Shown in pieces: positions 15,245 through 22,600 of a stretch of 64,000 bases of DNA. The notes beneath the pieces were generated by a model. It saw only the letters and a program-made list of their open reading frames with translations, did not search any database and was not told the origin of the DNA. A program made the position numbers and the translations under genes. Every line of letters starts with the position of its first letter. The first letter of the stretch is position 1. The stretch is from Streptomyces marokkonensis (GTDB taxonomy: Bacteria > Actinomycetota > Actinomycetes > Streptomycetales > Streptomycetaceae). The stretch lies in NCBI RefSeq assembly GCF_008312835.1, contig NZ_VSKS01000005.1, positions 62,001-126,000 on the forward strand. Direction: 5' to 3'.

Positions 15245-15457
15245 ACGACCCGCGAGTCTGGTTCCTCCCTCGGGAGGAGCCGGCCGGACGTTACCGGCGA
15301 CTCGCGGGTCGGGTGACTGCGTGGGATTGGGCCGGTCGCGTGCATCACGCACACGCTGGTCCGGCGCCGAACCGAGTACGGCGGCGGGCCACTAGCCCGC
15401 AGCCACCTCTTCCGTCCGGTGTGCATACATCTGCCGAACCACCTCCTTTCCGAAGTA
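15245..15457 (-). ncRNA. candidate small structured RNA carrying a 12-codon ORF
   Basis: A self-contained transcription unit lies between two converging genes on the minus strand. It has a sigma-70-like promoter (15464-15492), an ideal AAAGGAGGT ribosome binding site, a 12-codon ORF, and then about 140 bases of structured sequence. It ends with a long stem: GACCCGCGAGTC (15247-15258) pairs perfectly with GACTCGCGGGTC (15299-15310), and an inner CCTCCC/GGGAGG hairpin lies at 15264-15277. It does not lead into any downstream gene in the same direction, so a stand-alone or dual-function RNA is more likely than a leader. The transcript ends given here are estimates. Confidence 0.45.
15392..15430 (-). 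CDS. 12-residue peptide ORF within the small RNA
   Basis: The ATG at 15430 follows a near-perfect Shine-Dalgarno sequence (AAAGGAGGT at 15441-15449, ten bases before the start). It is read as MYAHRTEEVAAG and then TAG. No function is known to me. Its reality rests on the unusually strong ribosome binding site and the promoter just upstream. It could be a translated regulatory ORF, or the site could only control the RNA. Confidence 0.4.
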   Translation of the reverse strand: MYAHRTEEVAAG

Positions 15458-15463
15458 CCGCCC

Positions 15464-15492
15464 ACATTAGGAACCGATCGGCGCCGGATCAA
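15464..15492 (-). promoter_or_regulatory. promoter of the candidate small RNA
   Basis: Read on the minus strand, TTGATC (15487-15492) and TAATGT (15464-15469) are separated by exactly 17 bases, a good match to the principal streptomycete sigma factor consensus. Transcription would start about 15457, some 27 bases before the small ORF. Confidence 0.55.
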
Positions 15493-15536
15493 CCACTTTT
15501 TTCCGGACCGGTCCGCCGGAGGGGGTCCGCCCCCGG

Positions 15537-16967
15537 TCAGATGCCCAGGAGCTGCTTCACCGGCTCGATGGCGAAGTAGGCGAGGAAGAGCGCCGCGGTG
15601 CCCCAGAGCAGCCAGTGCACCTCCCTGGCCTTGCCCAGGCACGCCTTGATGACCACGTAGGCGATGAAACCGGCGCCGATGCCGTTGCTGATGGAGTAGG
15701 TGAACGGCATGACGACGATGGTCAGGAAGGCGGGGACGGCGAGGTCGTAGCGGTTCCAGTCGATGTGCCTGACCTGCGTCATCATCAGGAAGCCCACCGC
15801 GATGAGGGCGGGGGAGGCGGCCTGCATGGGAACGATGGTCAGCACGGGCGTGAAGAAGAGGGCGAGCGCGAACAGGCCGCCGGTGACGAGGTTGGCGAAG
15901 CCGGTCCGGGCTCCCTCGCCGACACCGGCGGCGGACTCGATGTAGGTGGTGGCGGACGAGGAGGAGGCCGCACCGCCCGCGACGGCCGCCGCGCTGTCGA
16001 TGAGCAGGACCCGCCCGAGGCCGGGGACCTGTCCGCGCTCGTCGAGCAGGCCGGCCTCGGCGGTGACGCCGACGACGGTTCCCATCGTGTCGAAGAAGTC
16101 GGACAGGATGAGCGTGAAGATCAGCAGGACGACGGTGAGCACGCTGATCTGGCCGAACGAGCCGAACAGGTCGAACTGACCGAGCAGTCCGAAGTCGGGC
16201 GCGGCCACGGCCTCGTCCGGCAGTTCCGGCGCGGTCAGGCCCCAGGACTTGACGTCGGCGAGCTGGTCGATGACGACGGAGAGGACGGTCATCACCACGA
16301 TGCTGATGAGGATGGCGCCCCGCACCTTGCGGGCCAGAAGGACGACCGTGAGCAGCACGCCGAGGCAGAACACGAGCATGGGCCAGCCGGTGAGGCTGCC
16401 GGTGCCGAGCTGGACCGGCACGGTGGTGTTCGCGGCGTCCGGGATACGGGTCACGAACCCGGAGTCCACGAAGCCGATGAAGGCGATGAACATGCCGATG
16501 CCGACACTGATGGCCTGCTTGAGCGGCTGCGGAATGGCGTGCATGACGGCCTCGCGCAGACCGGTCAGCACCAGGACGCAGATCAGCAGGCCCTCGAGCA
16601 CGACCAGGCCCATCGCGTCGTCCCAGCTCATCAGGGGAGCGATCTGGAAGGCGACGACGGCGTTGAGACCGAGGCCGGCGGCCAGGGCGAGCGGGAGGTT
16701 GCCGGCCACTCCCATGATGACGGTCATCACGGCGGCGACCAGGGTCGTGGCGGTCGCCAGCTGGGCGGGGTCGAGCTTGTCGCCGAACTTGTCCTCGGTG
16801 CTGCCCAGGATGATCGGATTGAGCACCAGGATGTACGCCATGGTGAAGAACGTCGCGAATCCGCCGCGTATCTCACGACCGTAGGTCGAGCCGCGTTCGC
16901 TGATGCGGAAGAACTTGTCGAGGGCGCCGGCTCTAGGGGGTGCGGGGTCGGCCTGGCCGGTCGTCAT
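15537..16967 (-). CDS. NCS2-family (AzgA-like) purine/nucleobase permease
   Basis: This 476-aa integral membrane protein has the NCS2/AzgA fold. The N-terminal STYGREIRGGFATFFTMAYI is followed by VLNPIILG, the next helices contain AAGLGLNAVVAF, and the signature FFDTMGTVVGVTAEAGLL precedes SSSSATTYIESAAGVGEGAR. Such proteins import adenine, guanine or hypoxanthine with protons. I give the ATG at 16967. A TTG at 16976 has a better-spaced AGGAG and may be the true start, adding three residues. A good promoter lies at 17077-17104. It ends next to the small-RNA region, with which it is co-oriented, but about 45 bases separate its stop from that promoter. Confidence 0.88.
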   Translation of the reverse strand: MTTGQADPAPPRAGALDKFFRISERGSTYGREIRGGFATFFTMAYILVLNPIILGSTEDKFGDKLDPAQLATATTLVAAVMTVIMGVAGNLPLALAAGLGLNAVVAFQIAPLMSWDDAMGLVVLEGLLICVLVLTGLREAVMHAIPQPLKQAISVGIGMFIAFIGFVDSGFVTRIPDAANTTVPVQLGTGSLTGWPMLVFCLGVLLTVVLLARKVRGAILISIVVMTVLSVVIDQLADVKSWGLTAPELPDEAVAAPDFGLLGQFDLFGSFGQISVLTVVLLIFTLILSDFFDTMGTVVGVTAEAGLLDERGQVPGLGRVLLIDSAAAVAGGAASSSSATTYIESAAGVGEGARTGFANLVTGGLFALALFFTPVLTIVPMQAASPALIAVGFLMMTQVRHIDWNRYDLAVPAFLTIVVMPFTYSISNGIGAGFIAYVVIKACLGKAREVHWLLWGTAALFLAYFAIEPVKQLLGI

Positions 16968-17076
16968 GGTCTGCAAGGGATGTCTCCTGGGCATACGCGG
17001 GGGTGGGGTGCACGACGATGCCGCCGGAGAGCTTGGCATTCGGTACGCGGTCACACGCACGGCGGCCTGCGAGCGG

Positions 17077-17104
17077 ATCCTACGGAGCCCTGCGAGAGGG
17101 TCAA
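17077..17104 (-). promoter_or_regulatory. promoter of the NCS2 permease gene
   Basis: On the minus strand TTGACC (17099-17104) and TAGGAT (17077-17082) are separated by 16 bases, close to the vegetative sigma consensus. Just upstream lies the palindrome TTGCGAGCGCAA (17126-17137), nested inside a looser AGGAAG...CTTCCT dyad. This is a possible regulator site for purine control. The leader to the start codon is about 100 bases. Confidence 0.5.
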
Positions 17105-17244
17105 CAGCTCTGCAGGAAAAGGAAGTTGCGAGCGCAATGATCTCCGTTGCTTCCTACAGAATCAGCGCCGACCTTCCCGCCATAACGGGATGCAGGCGAC
17201 AGGGGCCGTGGTGCTCACCCTGCGTCGCTCCCTACTGTCGCACC

Positions 17245-17919
17245 GTGCATCCTCCACTCCCCTTCAGCGCACGCGCCGCCCGCATCCTGCGCGAGAAAGT
17301 CGGGATGGCTCCCGGCCACGTCGCCTACGGCATGCGCGCCTCCTACGGAATGACCCACGTCACCCCCGACCACATCACCGCGTGGGAACGCGGCATGGCC
17401 GTCCCCGACGCCCATGAGCTGACCGCCCTGGCCGGTGCCCTGTGGTGCGCGCCCCGCGACCTCATGGGCACCCCGCGCACCCTGCGGGAACACCGCATCG
17501 CCCGCGGAATCGCCCCGGAGGACGTCGCCCGCGCCACCGGCGTCCCGCTCCACGCCTACCTCGCCATGGAGGAGAGCGGCCGCTGGACCGGCGGCCGGCG
17601 GGAGTCGGCCCTGCTCGGGGCCGCCCTCGGGCTCCCCCCGCGGGCCCTGCTCTCCATCACCGGCGGTGAGGAGGAACTGGCCCGGCTGCTCACCGAGGCC
17701 GTCTCCACCCGCTGGCAGGCGCACATCCGCGAGATCGCCGATCTGGTCTCCGTCGACCGCCGGGAACTGAAGAGCACGCTGCGCGCCATGCACGACGAGT
17801 ACCAGACCCTCATGGCGGCCACCCTCAGCCGGGGCGGCGGCGCCGACTCCGGCGAGGGCGGGCGGCGCTATCTCGAGGAGATCGTCCATCACTTCTGGAC
17901 GCGGTTCGAGAGCCGCTGA
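17245..17919 (+). CDS. helix-turn-helix DNA-binding protein
   Basis: This 224-aa protein appears to carry two Xre-like helix-turn-helix units. The first lies around LREKVGMAPGHVAYGMRASY and TPDHITAWERG; the second around LREHRIARGIAPEDVARATG followed by PLHAYLAMEESGRW. The remaining C-terminal part is helical without a recognised domain. The GTG at 17245 has no ribosome binding site, but TACTGT lies six bases upstream, so a leaderless mRNA is likely. It is divergent from the purine permease and may or may not regulate it. The 7-bp hairpin at 17930-17949 should terminate the transcript. Confidence 0.75.
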   Translation: MHPPLPFSARAARILREKVGMAPGHVAYGMRASYGMTHVTPDHITAWERGMAVPDAHELTALAGALWCAPRDLMGTPRTLREHRIARGIAPEDVARATGVPLHAYLAMEESGRWTGGRRESALLGAALGLPPRALLSITGGEEELARLLTEAVSTRWQAHIREIADLVSVDRRELKSTLRAMHDEYQTLMAATLSRGGGADSGEGGRRYLEEIVHHFWTRFESR

Positions 17920-17929
17920 CCCCCGCGAA

Positions 17930-17949
17930 CGGGCGGTATGTCCCGCCCG
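17930..17949 (+). terminator. hairpin after the HTH gene
   Basis: CGGGCGG and CCGCCCG pair perfectly around a 6-base loop, starting ten bases after the stop codon at 17919. Confidence 0.5.
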
Positions 17950-18092
17950 GACGGGGAACCCGGACCCCGGCGCACAACAATTCCCTCAATCTTGTCGAGA
18001 ACCCGGTGTGCGCTGTGTCACGTTCACGTTGAATGATTGCAGTGAGCGAACCGTCGTGCCGTACGTGCGGACGCAGCCTGCAGGGGGTCCAG

Positions 18093-19487
18093 GTGAGTGC
18101 TTCCCGGCGTAGTGGGACCACCGACGAGCTGGGGCCGGACGAGCCCGAGCCCGCGCGGGAGGGGTCGGACGGCTCCGACCTCCTCGCCGCGCTGCTCGAC
18201 GGCATGGACGCCGCCCTGTGCGCGTTCGACGCGGACGGTGTGGTGACGCACTGGAACCGCGAGGCGGAGCGGATCCTCGGCTGGACCGCCGCCGAGGCGG
18301 TGGGCCGTGCCGGGTTCGCCGGGTGGGCCGTGCGCAGCGCGGACGCCGAGGAGGTCGAGGCGCGGCTGATGTCGGCCATGGACGCGCCGGGCCGGCAGGT
18401 GAACGAGTTCGCGCTGCTGACCAAGGACGGCGGCCGGGTACTGGTGCGGACGCAGTCCGCGGCCGTGCGCGGGCCCGAGGGGAAGCCCGCGGGGGTCTAC
18501 TGCGCCTTCAGCGAGGTGCACGCGCAGATCGATCTCGAGCGGTCGATCGCGCTGAGCGAGGCGCTGCTGGAGGACGCGAGCTGGGGCGTCGTCCTGGTCG
18601 ACGCCGACCTGCGGCCCGCGGTGGTGAACGCGCACGCCGCGCGGGCCCTGGGCGCCGGGCGCACGTCCGTGCTCGGGCGGCCGCTGGGGGAGCTGCTGGC
18701 GCAGGGCGCGGAGGAACTGGAGAGCGCCCTCACCCATGTGCTCGCGGAGGGCGCGCCGCCGGCACCGGCCGAGCTGTGGGTGAGCGTGCGCACGCCGGAG
18801 GGCGAGCGCAGACGGTGCTGGCGGAGCGGGTTCGTGAAACTGGCGTCACCGCTCGCCGAGGAGCCGGTGCCGCTCGGGGTCGGGTGGCTGTTCCAGGACG
18901 TGACCGAGTCACGGCAGGGCGAGCAGGAGGCGTCGCTGCTGCGGTTCCGCGCGCAGCAGCTGCACCGCGCGGCGCGCGCGGCGGCGGAGTGCGAGGACCC
19001 GGCGGAGGCGGCGACGGTCCACCTGGACTTCGCGCTCGCCGGTTTCGCCGACCACGCGCTGATCGACCGCGTGGCCGACTGCGCGGAGGGCACCGACCGG
19101 GTGCGGCTGGTGCGGATCGCCGCCACCCCGTCCGGCGCGCCGGGGCCCAGCAGGCTCGACGGGCGGGCGGGGCTGCCGGTGCGGTACGGCGAGGGACATC
19201 CCGCGGTGCAGTGCGTGGAGCGGGTCGGGTCGGTGCGGGCCGGGGCGGGCTCCCTGTCCGCCGAGGACGCGCGGGCGTGGGCGCTGGCCCGGCAGTGGCC
19301 GGCGGACGCGGTGCACGCCCTGTGCACGGTGCTGCGCAGCCGGGGGCGGACGCTGGGCGCCGTGACGTTTCTGCGGGCGGCGGGGCGTAACGCGTTCGAG
19401 CGATCCGACGCCATGTACGCGGAGGACGTGGCCGTCCGCATCGCCACGGCCCTTGACCTGGCGGCCCTGCTCACCCCGGACGACTGA
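18093..19487 (+). CDS. PAS-domain sensor protein
   Basis: This protein of about 464 aa has tandem PAS domains. The first is LLDGMDAALCAFDADGVVTH followed by WNREAERILGWTAAEAVG. A second PAS-like unit starts ALLEDASWGVVLVDADLRP. A C-terminal GAF-like region of about 170 residues follows (HLDFALAGFADHALIDRVAD). No kinase, phosphatase or cyclase output domain is present, so it probably acts through protein contacts. I chose GTG at 18093, which has AGGGGG just upstream. An ATG at 18033 would add 20 residues including a CxxC pair (CRTCGR), which could matter if real. An 18-bp terminator stem follows the stop. Confidence 0.8.
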   Translation: MSASRRSGTTDELGPDEPEPAREGSDGSDLLAALLDGMDAALCAFDADGVVTHWNREAERILGWTAAEAVGRAGFAGWAVRSADAEEVEARLMSAMDAPGRQVNEFALLTKDGGRVLVRTQSAAVRGPEGKPAGVYCAFSEVHAQIDLERSIALSEALLEDASWGVVLVDADLRPAVVNAHAARALGAGRTSVLGRPLGELLAQGAEELESALTHVLAEGAPPAPAELWVSVRTPEGERRRCWRSGFVKLASPLAEEPVPLGVGWLFQDVTESRQGEQEASLLRFRAQQLHRAARAAAECEDPAEAATVHLDFALAGFADHALIDRVADCAEGTDRVRLVRIAATPSGAPGPSRLDGRAGLPVRYGEGHPAVQCVERVGSVRAGAGSLSAEDARAWALARQWPADAVHALCTVLRSRGRTLGAVTFLRAAGRNAFERSDAMYAEDVAVRIATALDLAALLTPDD

Positions 19488-19488
19488 C

Positions 19489-19527
19489 ACGCCCTTCGCC
19501 GGGGGCGCCGCCCCCGGCGAAGGGCGT
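19489..19527. terminator. bidirectional terminator between converging genes
   Basis: An 18-base arm at 19489-19506 is perfectly complementary to 19510-19527 around a three-base loop (GCC). It begins two bases after the PAS-protein stop and ends six bases before the SIS-gene stop, so it can serve both strands. Confidence 0.8.
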
Positions 19528-19532
19528 ACGGC

Positions 19533-20288
19533 TCAGTGGCCGTAGAAGATGCGGTCGGCGTACTCGTCGAAGACGCGCGCGTTCCAGTCGTGGCCCCCGT
19601 CCACGTTGCCCGAACGGAGCAGCGGCGGCTCGATGCCCCGGTCGGCGAGGGCGGCCGCGGCGGTGGCCACGACGGCCTGCAGCAGCGCCGTGGTGACGAC
19701 CGTGGAGGCGGGGGCGAAGGGCGCGGGCACGTCGTCGTGCGTCAGCTCCGCGTCACCGACCGCGATGCCGGAGTCCAGGACGAGATCGCAGTGGTCCTTC
19801 AGGAAGGTCCCGGAGGAGTGCCGCGACGAGGTCTGTGCCGCGTACGCCACCGAGGTCACGCCGATGACCTTCACGCCCAGCTCGCGCGCCTTCATCGCCA
19901 TCTCCACGGGCAGCGCGTTGCGCCCCGACAGGGAGATGATCAGCAGCGTGTCCCCCGCGCGGAGGGGCGAGCACTCGAGCACGACGCTCGCGAGCCCGTC
20001 GACGCGCTCCAGGGCGGACCCCAGCGTCGCCGGCCTCACGTCGACGCCGACGGCGCCCGGCACGGTGAGCAGGTTCATCAGGGCGAGTCCGCCCGCGCGG
20101 TAGACGAGGTCCTGCGCGGCGAGCGAGGAGTGCCCGGCGCCGTAGGCGAAGAGACGGCCGCCGTCCGCGACCGTGTCGGCGAGCAGCGCGCCCGCGGCCG
20201 CGACGGCGTCGGCCTCCTCGTCGCGGATCCGCCGGAGCAGGTCGATCGCGGCGTCGAGGAACCGGTCGGCCGGCGTGCGGTCGCTCAT
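19533..20288 (-). CDS. SIS-domain sugar-phosphate binding protein
   Basis: This 251-aa protein has a sugar isomerase (SIS) fold. The phosphosugar-binding signatures are RLFAYGAGHSSLAAQDLVYR and DTLLIISLSGRNALPVEMAM. It resembles the MurNAc-6-phosphate etherase-like/UPF0309 group, for which amino-sugar phosphates are likely ligands. The ATG at 20288 has AAGGGA upstream. A DasR-type operator lies 39-54 bases upstream, linking it to N-acetylglucosamine control. It may act in cell-wall or chitin amino-sugar recycling. The exact reaction is not determinable. Confidence 0.82.
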   Translation of the reverse strand: MSDRTPADRFLDAAIDLLRRIRDEEADAVAAAGALLADTVADGGRLFAYGAGHSSLAAQDLVYRAGGLALMNLLTVPGAVGVDVRPATLGSALERVDGLASVVLECSPLRAGDTLLIISLSGRNALPVEMAMKARELGVKVIGVTSVAYAAQTSSRHSSGTFLKDHCDLVLDSGIAVGDAELTHDDVPAPFAPASTVVTTALLQAVVATAAAALADRGIEPPLLRSGNVDGGHDWNARVFDEYADRIFYGH

Positions 20289-20326
20289 GCGGCATCCCTT
20301 CGCGGGTGGAGTGTTGCGGATCACCG

Positions 20327-20342
20327 TGCGGTCTGGACCAGT
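20327..20342 (-). promoter_or_regulatory. DasR-responsive element (dre)-like site
   Basis: Read toward the SIS gene the 16 bases are ACTGGTCCAGACCGCA, matching 13 of 16 positions of the known dre consensus ACTGGTCTAGACCACT as I recall it, with an intact GGTC/GACC dyad. DasR is the GlcNAc-responsive GntR regulator of streptomycetes. A SIS sugar-phosphate gene directly downstream fits that regulon. Confidence 0.6.
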
Positions 20343-20516
20343 ACCGTGTCAATACGGCGCCCGGGGGCCCCGCTTGCCGGCCCGCGGCCACTGTTCCCGC
20401 GGTGCGACACGGTTGTCAGCCGCATGCGTAAGAATTGAGTCCTGGGCCAGCGCACGCGCCGGTGAGCAGTCCAGCCTCCGGCAGAGCCAATTCGCAGATC
20501 TCATCGAGGGGCATGT

Positions 20517-21209
20517 ATGTCCGGACTGATCGACACCACGGAGATGTATCTCCGCACCATCCTCGAGCTGGAGGAGGAAGGTGTGGTCCCCATGCGCGCC
20601 CGGATCGCCGAGCGGCTCGACCAGAGCGGGCCCACGGTCAGCCAGACGGTGGCGCGCATGGAGCGCGACGGACTGGTGTCCGTCGCCACCGACCGCCACC
20701 TGGAACTCACGGAGGAGGGACGCCGGCTGGCCACGCGGGTGATGCGCAAGCACCGTCTCGCCGAGTGTCTGCTGGTCGACGTGATCGGCCTGGAGTGGGA
20801 GCAGGTCCACGCCGAGGCATGCCGCTGGGAGCACGTGATGAGCGAGGCCGTCGAGCGCCGCGTGCTGGAGCTGCTGCGGCACCCGACCGAGTCGCCGTAC
20901 GGCAACCCGATCCCGGGCCTTGAGGAGCTGGGCGAGAAGGACGGCGCCGACCCGTTCCTGGACGAGGGCATGGTGTCCCTGGCCGATCTCGACCCGGGCA
21001 CCGAGGGCAAGACGGTCGTGGTGCGCCGGATCGGCGAGCCGATCCAGACGGACGCGCAGCTGATGTACACGCTGCGCAGGGCGGGCGTGCAGCCCGGTTC
21101 GGTGGTGAGCGTGACGGAGTCGGCGGGCGGGGTGCTGGTGGGCAGCAGCGGCGAGGCGGCCGAACTGGAGACGGAGGTCGCCTCCCACGTGTTCGTCGCC
21201 AAGCCCTGA
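20517..21209 (+). CDS. dmdR1: iron-dependent repressor of the DtxR family, DmdR1
   Basis: This 230-aa protein has a winged-helix DNA-binding domain (LDQSGPTVSQTVARMERDGL), a metal-binding/dimerisation domain and a C-terminal SH3-like FeoA domain. Residue numbers coincide with C. diphtheriae DtxR: M10, C102, E105 and H106 form the primary site, and H79, E83 and H98 the ancillary site. All are present, so the protein should be a functional Fe(II)-dependent repressor of siderophore genes. GAGGGG lies before the ATG. The name is based on the sequence and on the recalled S. coelicolor gene order. A long reading frame runs antiparallel across the whole gene (see findings). Confidence 0.93.
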   Translation: MSGLIDTTEMYLRTILELEEEGVVPMRARIAERLDQSGPTVSQTVARMERDGLVSVATDRHLELTEEGRRLATRVMRKHRLAECLLVDVIGLEWEQVHAEACRWEHVMSEAVERRVLELLRHPTESPYGNPIPGLEELGEKDGADPFLDEGMVSLADLDPGTEGKTVVVRRIGEPIQTDAQLMYTLRRAGVQPGSVVSVTESAGGVLVGSSGEAAELETEVASHVFVAKP

Positions 21210-21309
21210 CCGCGCCCGGAGACGGGATCCGCCGCTGGGAACGCGCCGATTCCAAGATCCAGTACGTCGAATCGCAGCGCTCGCCGGAATCGCGTGCGAG
21301 GCTGTCGCG

Positions 21310-21435
21310 TGAGGCATATGACCTGAGGGGCTCTTGGCCGGGCCGACAGCGATGTCACCCCGGCCGGGGAGGGGCGGGACGGTGTGCCGTGACCACGTGA
21401 GGAGCCCCGGCGCCGTGTGGCGCCGGGGCCTGTCC
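21310..21435 (+). ncRNA. candidate structured RNA in the dmdR1-hydrolase gap
   Basis: The 482-base gap from 21210 to 21691 contains no convincing gene. It holds two successive stems: GGCCGGG (21336-21342) pairs with CCCGGCC (21359-21365), and a perfect 11-bp stem with GTGT loop lies at 21404-21429. The second stem is almost 200 bases past the dmdR1 stop. It is therefore either the end of a long dmdR1 3' UTR or the terminator of an independent small RNA. Orientation and ends are guesses. Confidence 0.3.
21404..21429 (+). terminator. perfect 11-bp hairpin
   Basis: GCCCCGGCGCC and GGCGCCGGGGC pair without mismatch around the tetraloop GTGT, followed by a C/T-rich run (CTGTCCTCCCCTGT). This is a strong rho-independent-type terminator in streptomycete terms. 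Confidence 0.65.
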
Positions 21436-21691
21436 TCCCCTGTGCTGACCCGGAGCCCCGAGCTCTCAGGGTCATTCCCCTCGGACCGTTTTCCCCGAGC
21501 GGTCCGCCTCCCGCTGAAGATCTCCCCCGGCCCGCGGCGATCAATCCCCGCCGGGGGTCACTCGAACGAGGGGTGTTGCCGGGCGAAAAGACGTCCTCGA
21601 ACGTGCATTCGATAACCTGGGGCGGGCAAGGGCGACAGACAGGGCCGGGACAGCAGTGGGCAGGCAAGCGAGCTTGGGGGGTGCCAGGACC

Positions 21692-22570
21692 ATGGCGCGA
21701 CGCATCGACGTGACCGGGGCGGACGGGGTACGGCTCGCCGCCTGGGAGTTCGGCGACCCGCCCAAGAACGGGACGGGCCCGGCGGAGTCCGCCGAGCCGG
21801 ACGCGCCCGGTGTGCTGTTACTCCACGGCCTGATGGGCCGTGCCTCGCACTGGGCGTCCACCGCCCGCCGGCTCTCCGCGCGCTACCGCGCGGTCGCCCT
21901 CGACCAGCGCGGCCACGGCCGCAGCGACAAGCCCCCGCAGGCCTCCTTCACCCGCGACGCCTACGTCGACGACGCCGAGGCCGCCCTCGAACAGCTCGGC
22001 CTCGGCCCCACCGTCCTCGTCGGCCACGCGATGGGCGCGCTGACCGCCTGGCAGCTGGCCGCCAGGCGTCCCGACCTGGTGCGCGGCCTGATCATCTGCG
22101 ACATGCGCGCCTCCGCCCTCGGGGCCGCCTCGCAGCGCGAGTGGGCGGAGTGGTTCAAGGCCTGGCCGGTCCCCTTCGCCACCCTCGCCGACGTACGCAA
22201 GTGGTTCGGCGAGGACGACCCCTGGGTGGAGCGGCCGAACCCCGCCCGCGGCGAGTTCTACGCCGAGGTGATGGCCGAGTCCCCCGACGGCTGGCGTCCG
22301 GTCTTCGATCCGGACCAGATGCTGCGTTCCCGCGAGACCTGGGTGTACGACGCCCACTGGGAGGAACTGGCCCAGGTGCGGTGCCCCGCCCTGGTGGTCC
22401 GCGGCCTCGACGGCGAGCTCGGCCGCGCGGAGGCCCAGGAGATGGTGCGCGTCCTGCCCCGCGGCCAGTACGCGGAGGTCGCCGACGCGGGCCACCTCGT
22501 CCACTACGACCAGCCCGAGACCTGGCTGGCCGCGATCGAACCCTTCCTGGACTCCCTCACCGGGAACTGA
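21692..22570 (+). CDS. alpha/beta-hydrolase fold protein lacking the nucleophile serine
   Basis: This 292-aa alpha/beta-hydrolase fold protein has the oxyanion strand VLLLHGLMGRASHW, VALDQRGHGRSDKP, a late acid strand (LVVRGLDGELG) and the histidine loop DAGHLVHYDQP. At the nucleophile elbow, where GHSMG is expected, it reads LVGHAMGALTAW, with alanine at residue 113 (codon GCG at 22028-22030). Classical ester or epoxide hydrolysis by a serine or aspartate nucleophile is therefore not possible. A binding, lyase-like or structural role is more likely. The ATG at 21692 is chosen; a GTG at 21656 would add 12 residues. The ABC exporter genes converge on it. Confidence 0.85.
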   Translation: MARRIDVTGADGVRLAAWEFGDPPKNGTGPAESAEPDAPGVLLLHGLMGRASHWASTARRLSARYRAVALDQRGHGRSDKPPQASFTRDAYVDDAEAALEQLGLGPTVLVGHAMGALTAWQLAARRPDLVRGLIICDMRASALGAASQREWAEWFKAWPVPFATLADVRKWFGEDDPWVERPNPARGEFYAEVMAESPDGWRPVFDPDQMLRSRETWVYDAHWEELAQVRCPALVVRGLDGELGRAEAQEMVRVLPRGQYAEVADAGHLVHYDQPETWLAAIEPFLDSLTGN

Positions 22571-22600
22571 GCGACCCGCGCGGCGCCCGTCGCGCGGGTC

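Noticed and set aside
16977-17240. Purine riboswitch ahead of the NCS2 permease
   Set aside because: The leader contains no recognisable purine aptamer core. A promoter and an upstream palindrome explain the structure adequately.
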